A DNA stretch of 64,000 bases from Gluconobacter potus. Lineage in GTDB: Bacteria; Pseudomonadota; Alphaproteobacteria; Acetobacterales; Acetobacteraceae. The notes below the pieces were generated by a model, which saw only the letters and a list, made by a program, of their open reading frames with translations, did not search any database and was not told where the DNA came from. The DNA lies in assembly GCF_015244705.1 (NCBI RefSeq), contig NZ_JABCQF010000002.1, positions 372,001 through 436,000 on the forward strand, given 5' to 3'. Made by a program: the position numbers and the translations under genes. This document shows, one piece after another, positions 1-8,884 of this stretch (position 1 is the first letter of the stretch; every line of letters starts with the position of its first letter).

Positions 1-2583
1 AGCCTTTGGTGTCCGGCGGGTCCGGGTCCGACGCGGCTTGGGCGTCTCTTCGGTCACAGGCTCTTCCGGAGCCGGAGCGGCTTCTGCTGCCGGAGCTTCA
101 GCGACCGTCTCGGCCGGAGCAGTTTCCACAGCCTTGGCGCGGGCCGGGCGACGTCCGCGACCACGGCGGGGCTTGGGGGCCTCCTCGGCCAGCGGTTCTT
201 CCACGACGATGGTCGTTTCAGCAGCCGGAACATGCTCGATCACGATTTCCGTGGGCGTGCTGATCCCGGTCTGAAGGGCCTCGGTTGTCCCTTCAAATTC
301 GGCCTGCTCGATCACGTCGAAGATGTCAAAGCTGCCGCCGAACGGATCGGCAGGCGTCGGACCCGTATAGCGACGCGGTGCCGGACGCTCCTCGCGCTCT
401 TCACGACGACGCGGGGTACGGGACGGGGCAGGCGCGTTCGAACGGGTGGTCGCAGCCGACCGCGCCGGGGCGACGTCACGAGCCTCGGATACGGGCTGTG
501 CAGCCGTATCTTCAGACCCTTCGGTGTCCTTGACGACGCGCTTGAAGCGGGTGCGGCGACGGCCCGGGATGATACCGTTTTCGTCAGCGGCTTCGGGAGC
601 AGCGATCTCGCGCGTTTCAGCCTTGGGGGCATCCTGCTCCTGGCTGTTTTCCGCTGTCGGCATGTCTTCGTTCTGCTCACGACGGCCACCACGACGGCGA
701 CGACGACGGCGACGGCGACCGCCGTTGCTTTCCTCTTCGCTCTCGGATGTGGCTACGTCCTCGATAATCTCGGCGTCGACAACCGGCGTTTCCGTCCGCA
801 CGACGACAGGCGCTTCTTCCTCGATGATTTCGATCGTACGGACATGCTCGGGAGCACGCTCGACAGCGCGTTCCGGCGCACGGACCTGAGCAGGAGCGGG
901 GATCTGGGCCTGCAGGCGCTCAATGCGCATGTCAGCTGCCGCCAGGTTTTCTTCCGTACGGAAAATTACCTGCATGCGGTGATGGCGTTCAATGTCCGCC
1001 AGCCAGGAGCGCTTGTGGTTGAGGATGTAGAGCGCGATGTCGGAGCCCACATGCACTTCGATTTCGGCCGAACGCTGACGGGCGCCTTCCTCGTCGATGG
1101 CGCGCAGGACATGCAGAGCCGAGCTTTCCGTTCCACGGATGAAGCCGGTGCCCTGACAGTGGGGGCAGGGCGTCAGGACGGATTCCGCAATGGACGGACG
1201 CAGGCGCTGGCGGGACATTTCCAGCAGACCGAAATGGGAGATGTGCCCGACCTGGATGCGCGCACGGTCGGAGCGCAGGGCTTCCTTGAGGCGCTTTTCC
1301 ACCTGCGCATTGTGGCGGCGGCTTTCCATGTCGATGAAATCGATCACGACCAGACCGGCCAGATCGCGCAGACGCAGCTGACGGGCGACTTCCTCGGCGG
1401 CTTCGAGGTTCGTGCGCAGGGCCGTTTCCTCGATATTGCGCTGCGAGGTGGATTTGCCGGAGTTCACGTCGATGGCAACGAGGGCTTCGGTCTGGTTGAT
1501 GACCAGATAGCCACCCGACGGCAGACGGGCCGTCGGCGAGAACATCGCGTCCAGATGGCCTTCGACATTGTAGCGTGCGAACAGGCTCTGGCCGCGGTTC
1601 TGCCAGAGCTTCACCTTGTTGGCATTGCTCGGCATCAGCAGGCGCATGAACTCGCGCGCGCTCTTCCAGGCCGCTTCGCCATCCACGAGGATGTCTTCGA
1701 TGTCCTTGGAATAGAGGTCGCGGATGACGCGCTTGATAAGGCTTGCTTCCTCATAGACCAGCGTCGGTGCGACCGAGGACAGGGCGTGTGAGCGGATGTC
1801 GTCCCAGAGCTGGAGCAGATATTCGCAGTCGCGCGTCACTTCCTGCGCCGGGCGACCGGCACCGGCGGTGCGGACGATCATTGCCATGGACTTCGGCAGG
1901 TCCAGTTCCGCGATGATGTCGCGCAGGCGGCGACGGTCGGAATCGGACGTGATCTTGCGCGAAACGCCACCGCCACGCAGGGCGTTCGGCATCAGGACAC
2001 AGTAGCGGCCAGCCAGGGAGATGTAGGTGGTCAGGGCAGCGCCCTTGTTGCCACGCTCTTCCTTGACAACCTGCACCAGCAGCACCTGACGGCGGCGGAT
2101 GACTTCCTGGATCTTGTAGTTGCGCAGGAAACGGGCCGTGCGACGCGACGATGCGCTTTCCTCACCCGTGTCGTGCTCGCCACCAACGGTTTCGGGCGCG
2201 CGGCGGTCATGGTTGTCGCCGTCTTCGCTCTCGGTGCCGTCTTCGGAAACCGTTTCGGTATCGCCATCATCGGAGGACTCACCGCGCTCGGCAATTTCCT
2301 CTTCCTGGAGCGCGATGAGCTTCTCGCGGTCTGCGACAGGAATCTGGAAATAGTCGGGGTGGATTTCGCTGAAGGCGAGGAAGCCGTGGCGATTGCCGCC
2401 ATATTCGACGAAAGCGGCCTGAAGGCTTGGCTCTACGCGAATGACCTTGGCAAGATAGATATTGCCCTTGAGCTGCTTCTTGGTCGATGTCTCGACGTCG
2501 TAATCTTCGACGCGGTCACCATCCATGACCACAACACGCGTTTCTTCCGCGTGTGTGGTGTCGATGAGCATACGCTTGGTCAT
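1..2583 (-). CDS. rne: Ribonuclease E (RNase E/G family), C-terminus cut by window edge
   Basis: Endoribonuclease for mRNA decay and rRNA/tRNA processing, organiser of the RNA degradosome. The frame begins at ATG 2583 (MTKRMLIDTTHAEETRVVVM) and is open to base 1, so at least 860 residues are present. Visible: an N-terminal S1 domain interrupted by an acidic Glu/Asp/Ser insert near residues 90-130; the catalytic aspartate motifs VAIDVNSGKS (about residue 370) and VVIDFIDM (about 413); the zinc-link CPHC near residue 470. The tail carries an arginine-rich patch (about residues 622-635) and Ala/Pro/Glu-rich low-complexity sequence with an ARRTRT-like basic end, as expected for an RNA-binding, degradosome-scaffold tail. 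It is longer than RNase G (about 490 aa). The acidic S1 insert is typical of alphaproteobacterial RNase E. Divergent from the amidase gene. Identity is certain from the motifs; only the true C-terminus is unseen. Confidence 0.97.
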   Translation of the reverse strand, partial: MTKRMLIDTTHAEETRVVVMDGDRVEDYDVETSTKKQLKGNIYLAKVIRVEPSLQAAFVEYGGNRHGFLAFSEIHPDYFQIPVADREKLIALQEEEIAERGESSDDGDTETVSEDGTESEDGDNHDRRAPETVGGEHDTGEESASSRRTARFLRNYKIQEVIRRRQVLLVQVVKEERGNKGAALTTYISLAGRYCVLMPNALRGGGVSRKITSDSDRRRLRDIIAELDLPKSMAMIVRTAGAGRPAQEVTRDCEYLLQLWDDIRSHALSSVAPTLVYEEASLIKRVIRDLYSKDIEDILVDGEAAWKSAREFMRLLMPSNANKVKLWQNRGQSLFARYNVEGHLDAMFSPTARLPSGGYLVINQTEALVAIDVNSGKSTSQRNIEETALRTNLEAAEEVARQLRLRDLAGLVVIDFIDMESRRHNAQVEKRLKEALRSDRARIQVGHISHFGLLEMSRQRLRPSIAESVLTPCPHCQGTGFIRGTESSALHVLRAIDEEGARQRSAEIEVHVGSDIALYILNHKRSWLADIERHHRMQVIFRTEENLAAADMRIERLQAQIPAPAQVRAPERAVERAPEHVRTIEIIEEEAPVVVRTETPVVDAEIIEDVATSESEEESNGGRRRRRRRRRGGRREQNEDMPTAENSQEQDAPKAETREIAAPEAADENGIIPGRRRTRFKRVVKDTEGSEDTAAQPVSEARDVAPARSAATTRSNAPAPSRTPRRREEREERPAPRRYTGPTPADPFGGSFDIFDVIEQAEFEGTTEALQTGISTPTEIVIEHVPAAETTIVVEEPLAEEAPKPRRGRGRRPARAKAVETAPAETVAEAPAAEAAPAPEEPVTEETPKPRRTRTRRTPKA

Positions 2584-3137
2584 GGAAAACTGAACTCCAC
2601 GACGCTCCACAATGGCTGCCTTGGCCGGGCGGAACGTCAGATTGTGTGGGGTGGAGGGAACGGCGCAGTCCGAACGCACAGCGGCGGGACACGTTGGGTC
2701 CCGTTCCGGTGAGGTCGTTCGCTGCAAGCACGTTGAGTGACATTCGTCCCCTGAACAGACGGCCGGTCCAGAGTCTGGAGCCGGATGAAAAACCTGATCC
2801 GGACGGGCGGCTGGCCTGTACCGGAATCCATAAGATCGCCAGTTCGATCCGGTCAGGACAGGATGCGGAGGGCTAGTCGCGCATCTGTCAAACGACGGGA
2901 CGTCGTGGCGGGGACAGGAAAAGGCGGGAGCGGTACGGGAAAGGCGTGAGCCCGTGTCCGGTCGGACCGCGCTTTACAGGTCCCTGACACACAGGATGGC
3001 CGAAACCGCCTTCCGTGGCAAGCGCGGCGTTTTTCATTTGTCCGTGCGATATTTTCCAGCGCCATCGTGCCATGTTCCTGACAGGGTTTCATGCTGTATG
3101 GTTCTCCGTCATTCACCGCTGTACCGGGGAACAAGGG
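2584..3137. promoter_or_regulatory. 554-nt divergent intergenic region; probable rne 5' leader and amidase promoter
   Basis: No convincing gene lies here; the short open frames have no ribosome binding site or recognisable product. On the rne side there are paired segments: CCACAAT at 2609-2615 against ATTGTG with a nearby GG at 2640-2648, and GGGAC/GTCCC around 2686-2702. A long structured rne 5' UTR that mediates autoregulation is known in Escherichia coli. Whether this region works the same way is inference. I could not place either promoter with confidence. Confidence 0.35.
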
Positions 3138-3974
3138 ATGCTCACGCGACGCACACTGGCCGGTGGTCTGTTCACGGGGCTTTCAGGGCTGCCGTTGCTG
3201 CTGCCCATGACGGCGTTCGGGCGTCATCCGCTCCATGGAAAACTGCACACGCCCGCCGTGCATCGCGGTGCTGCACCTCCGAAGCCGCTCGTCATGCTGG
3301 ATCCTGGCCATGGCGGGAAGGATCCCGGTGCGATCGGGATTTCCGGCACCTACGAAAAGCATATTGCGGAAGCCGCCGCGTCCGAACTGAGCCGTCAGCT
3401 CCTCGCATCGGGCCAGTACCGTGTCGCCATGACACGCTCCGAAGACCGCTTCATCCCGCTGGAAGGACGCGTCGAACTGGCCCAGCGGCATCAGGCGCAT
3501 CTCTTCATTTCCATGCACGCAGACGCCCTGCATGACAGGGATGTGCGGGGTGCAAGCGTCTATACACTGTCCAGTGGCGCTTCGGATGCGCAGACGGCCT
3601 CTCTTGCGCGGAGTGAAAACAGTGCGGACCGGTTTGCCGGGCCAGCCTTTCACGGCATGTCGCCCGACGTGCAGCAGATCCTGGCCAGTCTTGTTTCCGA
3701 AGAAACGCGGCGTGGTTCGGCGCATATGGCGGCAAGTGTCGTCAATTCGTTCCGGAACAGGATCGGACTACTAACTCATCCGTCACGTCATGCAGCGTTC
3801 GTGGTTCTGAAATCGTCCGAAATTCCATCTGTTCTGGTGGAAATGGGATTCATGTCCAACCGGCTGGATGAAGCGGCACTGCGTCAGGCCGTGCATCGCA
3901 CGCAGGTCGCCAGCGCCATGAAAACAGCCATAGACCGCTATTTTGCTACTCATGCCGGTGTCATGACGGGCTGA
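3138..3974 (+). CDS. N-acetylmuramoyl-L-alanine amidase (Amidase_3, AmiA/AmiC type)
   Basis: Zinc amidase that cleaves the bond between N-acetylmuramic acid and L-alanine of peptidoglycan, used in cell separation. The chosen ATG gives 278 residues beginning MLTRRTLAGG, a twin-arginine-like signal followed by a hydrophobic stretch, so export by the Tat system is likely, as for E. coli AmiA and AmiC. Zinc ligands are visible as H58 in LDPGHGGKDPG, E73 and H127 in SMHADA; E235 in LVEMGFMSN is the catalytic glutamate. There is no AMIN targeting domain between the signal and the catalytic domain, so it is shorter than AmiC. An upstream in-frame start at 3015 would bury the signal and is rejected. 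TatB and TatC are encoded at 31.2-32.6 kb. Confidence 0.9.
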   Translation: MLTRRTLAGGLFTGLSGLPLLLPMTAFGRHPLHGKLHTPAVHRGAAPPKPLVMLDPGHGGKDPGAIGISGTYEKHIAEAAASELSRQLLASGQYRVAMTRSEDRFIPLEGRVELAQRHQAHLFISMHADALHDRDVRGASVYTLSSGASDAQTASLARSENSADRFAGPAFHGMSPDVQQILASLVSEETRRGSAHMAASVVNSFRNRIGLLTHPSRHAAFVVLKSSEIPSVLVEMGFMSNRLDEAALRQAVHRTQVASAMKTAIDRYFATHAGVMTG

Positions 3975-4050
3975 TCCGCCCACCATGCAATGGAGAGTTC
4001 ATGGTCATGCGGGTTGCGCATGAGGAAAGAATCGGTCATTTAACGCAGCC

Positions 4051-4095
4051 ATGACGTTTCTTTCGATCCTCTCGCTTCGACTTATCGGCCCCTGA
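4051..4095 (+). CDS. Leucine-rich leader peptide upstream of leuA (leuL-like)
   Basis: A 14-codon frame reading MTFLSILSLRLIGP ends at TGA 4093-4095, 87 bases before leuA. Four of 14 codons are Leu and two are Ile. The four Leu codons are CTT, CTC, CTT and CTT, none being CTG, the codon that dominates genes in this window, which would make translation sensitive to scarce leucyl-tRNA. The stop codon lies inside the left arm of an 11-bp hairpin. No good Shine-Dalgarno precedes the ATG (GAGG at 4022-4025 is too far), so the leader may be read from a start close to the 5' end of the mRNA. Leader-peptide control of leuA is known in proteobacteria; this instance is inferred from sequence only. Confidence 0.6.
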   Translation: MTFLSILSLRLIGP

Positions 4096-4176
4096 ACGCC
4101 TTTCCAAGGCGGACAGCGCTCCGTTGCGTTCAGGGGATAACAGACCGAAAACCATCCTGAACCAGACGAGACGATC
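4065..4176 (+). promoter_or_regulatory. Possible long-range pairing of leader Leu codons with the leuA ribosome binding region
   Basis: GATCCTCTCG at 4065-4074, inside the Ile-Leu-Ser codons of the leader peptide, pairs with CGAGACGATC at 4167-4176, directly upstream of the leuA ATG (4183), with one C-C mismatch in ten. The 11-bp hairpin 4089-4136 would sit within this helix. A ribosome stalled at the Leu codons would free the leuA start region. This is a model from base complementarity, not a known element. Confidence 0.4.
4089..4136 (+). promoter_or_regulatory. 11-bp hairpin of the leuA leader
   Basis: CCCCTGAACGC (4089-4099) is an exact reverse complement of GCGTTCAGGGG (4126-4136). The inside can fold on its own as CGCCTT/AAGGCG (4097-4102, 4106-4111) or CGGA/TCCG (4110-4113, 4120-4123), so alternative folds compete. 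The right arm is followed by ATAACAG and not by a T-run, so it is not a simple intrinsic terminator. The left arm contains the stop codon of the leader peptide, so ribosome position would decide whether the stem forms. Confidence 0.6.
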
Positions 4177-4182
4177 ACAATC

Positions 4183-5754
4183 ATGAGCTTCCAGCATCCG
4201 TCTTTCGGCACGATCGCCGACGACCGCGTCATCATTTTCGACACCACGCTGCGCGACGGCGAACAGTCCCCCGGCTTTTCGATGAACCTCGAAGAGAAGC
4301 TCCGCATGGCCCATGCGCTGAGCAATCTGGGCGTGGACGTGATTGAGGCTGGCTTCCCGGTGGCTTCCGAAGGCGATTTCGAGAGTGTGCGTCGCATTGC
4401 CGAAGATGTCCGTGGCTCGGTGATCTGCGGTCTGGCCCGCAGCGGTGGCAAGCGTGATATCGAATCCTGCGGTGAGGCACTGAAGAAGGCCGAGCGTCCG
4501 CGCATCCACAACTTCATTTCCACCTCGCCGTTGCACATGAAGTACAAGTTGCGGATGGAGCCGGAGACGGTTCTGGAAATCATCGCCTCGGGCAACCAGA
4601 AGGCACGCCAGTTCACGGATGACGTCGAATGGTCGGCCGAGGATGGTTCCCGCACTGATCCGGACTTCCTGTGCCGCTGCGTGGAAGTGGCGATCCGTAA
4701 TGGCGCCAACACGATCAACATTCCCGATACGGTCGGCTTTGCCACGCCGGAAGAAATGCGCGCCATCTTCACCATGCTGCGCGAGCGCGTGCCGGGTGCG
4801 GATCAGGTCATTTTCTCCGCACATAACCACAACGATCTGGGCCTCGGTGTTGCCAACACGCTGGCATCCGTCGAAGGTGGCGCACGCCAGATCGAATGCA
4901 CCATCAACGGCATCGGCGAGCGCGCAGGCAATGCGGCGCTTGAAGAAATCGTCATGGCGCTGCGGACCCGTCACGACCAGTACGGCAAGACGACCGGCAT
5001 CGAGACGACGAAGCTGCTGGGTATGTCCCGCATGCTGGCCACGATCACGGGCTTTGATGTCCAGCCGAACAAGGCCATCGTCGGTCGCAATGCCTTTGCG
5101 CATGAAAGCGGCATCCATCAGGATGGTATTCTGAAGAACGCTGCGACCTACGAGATCATGACGCCGGAAAGCGTGGGCTGGAACAAGACCTCGCTGGTCA
5201 TGGGCAAGCATTCCGGTCGTGCGGCCTTCCGCGACAAACTGGCGCAGCTTGGTTACCCGCCGCTGGAAGACGAGGCCCTGAATGCCGCGTTCGCGCGCTT
5301 CAAGGATCTGGCCGACAGCAAGAAGGTCGTGTTCGATGACGATATCCGCGCGCTCGTCGATGACGAGAGCCGCGATCACGAGCGGGTCCACCTGATTTCG
5401 CTGGAACTGGCGTCCGGCACGAAGCAGAAGTCCCACGCCAAGCTCGAAATCAGCGTCGATGGCGCCATCCAGTATGCAGCCGTCAGCGGCAACGGACCGG
5501 TCGATGCGGCCTTCCGCGCCATTGGGGAAGCATTCCCGCATACGGCCGAACTCGCACTGTTTTCGGTTGCCAATGTTACCGAAGGCACGGATGCCCAGGC
5601 CCGCACCACGGTGCGCCTGCAGGAAAACGGCAAACTCGTGGACGGGCAGGGGGCCGATGCCGATACGGTGGTGTCCGCCGTCCGCGCCTATATCCATGCG
5701 CTGAACAAACTCCTGACCAAGCGTGAGCGGACGGAGCCGGAAGCGCTGTCCTGA
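4183..5754 (+). CDS. leuA: 2-isopropylmalate synthase
   Basis: First committed enzyme of leucine synthesis: acetyl-CoA plus 2-oxoisovalerate gives 2-isopropylmalate; cytosolic. The 523 residues match the usual length. The HMGL-like TIM barrel starts with [13 protein letters not shown] (about residues 18-30) and carries the metal-binding HNHNDLG near residue 210. [15 protein letters not shown] and MGKHSGR follow in the middle section, and the C-terminal regulatory domain (about 385-510), which binds leucine in the family, is complete. It stands alone: leuB, leuC and leuD are not adjacent. Only a weak SD (GACGAG) precedes the ATG, which fits translational control by the leader. A strong terminator follows. 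Confidence 0.97.
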   Translation: MSFQHPSFGTIADDRVIIFDTTLRDGEQSPGFSMNLEEKLRMAHALSNLGVDVIEAGFPVASEGDFESVRRIAEDVRGSVICGLARSGGKRDIESCGEALKKAERPRIHNFISTSPLHMKYKLRMEPETVLEIIASGNQKARQFTDDVEWSAEDGSRTDPDFLCRCVEVAIRNGANTINIPDTVGFATPEEMRAIFTMLRERVPGADQVIFSAHNHNDLGLGVANTLASVEGGARQIECTINGIGERAGNAALEEIVMALRTRHDQYGKTTGIETTKLLGMSRMLATITGFDVQPNKAIVGRNAFAHESGIHQDGILKNAATYEIMTPESVGWNKTSLVMGKHSGRAAFRDKLAQLGYPPLEDEALNAAFARFKDLADSKKVVFDDDIRALVDDESRDHERVHLISLELASGTKQKSHAKLEISVDGAIQYAAVSGNGPVDAAFRAIGEAFPHTAELALFSVANVTEGTDAQARTTVRLQENGKLVDGQGADADTVVSAVRAYIHALNKLLTKRERTEPEALS

Positions 5755-5783
5755 TCCACGGGACCAGGGTGCTTTCACGAAAC

Positions 5784-5818
5784 GGGCATGCGGGGAGACC
5801 TGCATGCCTGTTTTTTTT
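5784..5818 (+). terminator. Intrinsic terminator of leuA
   Basis: GGCATGC (5785-5791) pairs with GCATGCC (5802-5808), closed by a loop with GGG/CCT potential, and is followed by eight T (5811-5818). The T-run overlaps the -35 box of the next promoter. Confidence 0.85.
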
Positions 5819-5846
5819 GACACGGATATAAATAACTAAATATAAT
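5817..5846 (+). promoter_or_regulatory. Perfect consensus sigma-70 promoter of the TauE/SafE gene
   Basis: TTGACA (5817-5822), an 18-base spacer and TATAAT (5841-5846). Both hexamers are exact. The surrounding 35 bases (5826-5860) hold only three G or C, in striking contrast to the rest of the window. The -35 box begins in the T-run of the leuA terminator. A start near 5853 would give a 5' UTR of about 65 bases. Confidence 0.75.
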
Positions 5847-5889
5847 AGTTTATATAAGAAGTAGACAAACATAACACGATCGGTATGGT

Positions 5890-5912
5890 TCCCTTATCTG
5901 TGGAATAAGGGA
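5890..5912 (+). promoter_or_regulatory. Hairpin masking the Shine-Dalgarno of the TauE/SafE gene
   Basis: TCCCTTAT (5890-5897) and ATAAGGGA (5905-5912) form an exact 8-bp stem with a 7-base loop. The right arm contains the SD AAGGGA, five bases before ATG 5918. Folding would block initiation. Release could be by temperature, a small RNA or a protein; the sequence does not tell which. Confidence 0.55.
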
Positions 5913-5917
5913 CTGTC

Positions 5918-6685
5918 ATGCCGCATTCATGGCTTTATACGCTTTCAGGACTGCTGGTTGGTTTTCTGGTGGGAATGACCGGTGTGGGTGGCGGCTCCCT
6001 GATGACACCGCTGCTGATCCTGCTTTTTGGCGTCAAACCGCAGTCGGCTGTGGGGACGGATCTTCTCTATGCCGCCATTACCAAGATCTTCGGCACGGCG
6101 CTGAATCGCCATCATGGTGTTGTACGCTGGAGAATCGTTCTTCTTCAGATGGCCGGCAGTCTTCCCGCAGGACTCCTGTGCCTGATTTTCCTGCGCCATT
6201 TCGGCCCGAGTCCGTTTGTCTCGAAGCTGATTACCGAAGTGTTGGGCGTGGCGCTCCTGCTGACGGTTCCTGCCATCCTGTTCAAGCCATGGCTCCAGAA
6301 ATGGTCCATCGGTGCGGGAACGCTGCGCCCGCAGACCGTTGATGTACTGACGGTTTTTCTGGGTGTCGTGCTGGGTACGCTGGTGACGCTGTCGTCGGTG
6401 GGGGCGGGGGCCATCGGAATGGCGGCGCTGACGGTGCTTTATCCACGGGTCAGCACCCGGGAACTCGTGGCGACGGATATCGCCCATGCTGTTCCGCTGG
6501 CGCTTCTGGCGGGTGGCGGACACTGGCTTCAGGGCGCGGTTGATACCGTTGTGCTGGTGGAACTGCTTATGGGGTCCATTCCAGGCATCCTGCTCGGGAC
6601 GCTGCTGGCCGGACGTCTGCCAGAGGATGCGCAGAGATGGTTTCTGGGCATCCTCCTGGCGATCATCGGTCTGAGAATGATCTGA
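5918..6685 (+). CDS. Sulfite exporter TauE/SafE family membrane protein
   Basis: Predicted inner-membrane transporter of the TauE/SafE family (PF01925), whose members move sulfite, sulfoacetate or related organosulfur anions. The 255 residues hold about eight hydrophobic segments. The family's repeated N-terminal motif is seen as GMTGVGGGSLMTPLLI with VGTDLLYAAITK after it, and the second half repeats it as SSVGAGAIGMAAL and VATDIAHA, reflecting the internal duplication. Substrate cannot be inferred from sequence and no sulfur gene is adjacent. It is transcribed alone from a consensus promoter with a hairpin over its SD. Confidence 0.88.
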   Translation: MPHSWLYTLSGLLVGFLVGMTGVGGGSLMTPLLILLFGVKPQSAVGTDLLYAAITKIFGTALNRHHGVVRWRIVLLQMAGSLPAGLLCLIFLRHFGPSPFVSKLITEVLGVALLLTVPAILFKPWLQKWSIGAGTLRPQTVDVLTVFLGVVLGTLVTLSSVGAGAIGMAALTVLYPRVSTRELVATDIAHAVPLALLAGGGHWLQGAVDTVVLVELLMGSIPGILLGTLLAGRLPEDAQRWFLGILLAIIGLRMI

Positions 6686-6714
6686 GACCGATGGTTTCAG
6701 ACGTCAGGTCTCAG
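6682..6714. terminator. Inverted repeat spanning both convergent stop codons
   Basis: CTGAGACC (6682-6689) and GGTCTCAG (6707-6714) are exact reverse complements. They include the TGA of the TauE gene and the stop of the convergent lipoprotein gene. No T-run follows on either side, so a terminator role is only likely. Confidence 0.4.
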
Positions 6715-7217
6715 TAACCGTAACCGCCCTGATAGTTCTGGGCAGGCTGCTGCTGATAGCCACCCTGCTGTGAGTATCCGCTGTTGGCCGGATACTGGCA
6801 GTTCGTGTTGGGCGGGCACTGATACTGGGGCTGCTGGCAGGTGGTGCCCGGAGGACACTGGTACTGCGGCTGCATGTACTGGCCCTGCTGCTGCGGATAG
6901 GCGCTCTGCTGGCCGTTGTAATAACCCTGCTGCTGGCCATTGGCATAGCCGCTCTGATAGCCGGGGCGATTAGGCGTGGTGAGTGCACCTGCGCCGGCGC
7001 CCAGAACACCGCCAGCCAGCGCGCCGATCGCAGCACCGCGGCCACCGCCGGCGAGAGCACCGATCGCAGCACCCGTTCCGCCGCCGAGAAGGCCGCCTCC
7101 CAGTGCGCGCGAGCCAGGATCATAGTTTCCCTGACATCCACCAAGAGCCATGACTGTGGCGAATGCTCCAACCAGCGCCGTACCGCGCAGGGCAGAGTGG
7201 GAAAAAGCGGTCCTCAT
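6711..7217 (-). CDS. Glycine-zipper lipoprotein with Gln/Tyr-rich, Cys-containing tail
   Basis: Predicted lipoprotein of 168 residues. The signal ends in lipobox LGGC with C28 as the lipid-bearing cysteine. Residues about 38-80 are a glycine zipper made of repeated GAAIGALAGG units, a motif that packs in membranes or oligomers (as in SlyB/OsmB-like proteins). The tail is rich in Gln, Tyr and Pro and holds two near-copies of a QYQCPPxTxCQ unit, giving four cysteines. No enzyme motif is seen. It is encoded 48 bases downstream of a shorter paralogue on the same strand. Likely an envelope protein; the exact role is unknown. Confidence 0.8.
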   Translation of the reverse strand: MRTAFSHSALRGTALVGAFATVMALGGCQGNYDPGSRALGGGLLGGGTGAAIGALAGGGRGAAIGALAGGVLGAGAGALTTPNRPGYQSGYANGQQQGYYNGQQSAYPQQQGQYMQPQYQCPPGTTCQQPQYQCPPNTNCQYPANSGYSQQGGYQQQPAQNYQGGYGY

Positions 7218-7265
7218 AATCCGAATCCTTGATCGTCTCTAACGGAAGGGAGCGCTTCTTATAGC

Positions 7266-7520
7266 TCAATATCCGTTGCGTGGGCGGTTGGGCGTTGTCG
7301 CTGCACCAACTGCCGCACCTGTGCCGGCTCCGGCAAGGGCTCCGATGGCAGCGCCCGTGCCACCGCCCGCCAGTGCGCCGATGGCCGCACCACCGGCACC
7401 GCCGATCAGGGCCCCCGATCCGGCGCGGGCACCACTGTTATACGGGCTGCCGCACCCCGTGAGCGCGACGCTGCAAAGAGCCAGAGCTGCCAGAAAGCGG
7501 GGTGTTGTGAAGGTCTTCAT
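7266..7520 (-). CDS. Small glycine-zipper lipoprotein
   Basis: 84-residue predicted lipoprotein beginning MKTFTTPRFLAALALC, with lipobox LTGC and C23 as the lipidated residue. The mature part is almost wholly a glycine zipper (GGAAIGALAGGGTGAAIGAL). It ends TTPNRPRNGY, and the neighbour at 6711-7217 carries TTPNRPGYQSG after its own zipper, so the two are tandem paralogues and the neighbour has gained a tail. No other domain. Function unknown beyond a likely outer-membrane or periplasmic structural role. Confidence 0.8.
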   Translation of the reverse strand: MKTFTTPRFLAALALCSVALTGCGSPYNSGARAGSGALIGGAGGAAIGALAGGGTGAAIGALAGAGTGAAVGAATTPNRPRNGY

Positions 7521-8865
<1,345 letters not shown>

Positions 8866-8884
8866 GGACTTGGCTGACGCCGGA

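Noticed and set aside
679-722. Short tandem repeat (CGACGG-like) taken as a DNA repeat
   Set aside because: It encodes the arginine-rich patch of RNase E in frame and is explained by that.
232-1791. A 519-codon plus-strand frame opposite rne
   Set aside because: It lies wholly inside rne on the other strand and reads as composition-biased sequence without domains.
2853-3134. A 93-codon minus-strand frame in the rne-amidase gap
   Set aside because: No ribosome binding site, no signal or domain, and a composition typical of non-coding antisense sequence.
4089-4140. The leuA leader hairpin as an ordinary intrinsic terminator
   Set aside because: No T-run follows the stem; the next bases are ATAACAG.
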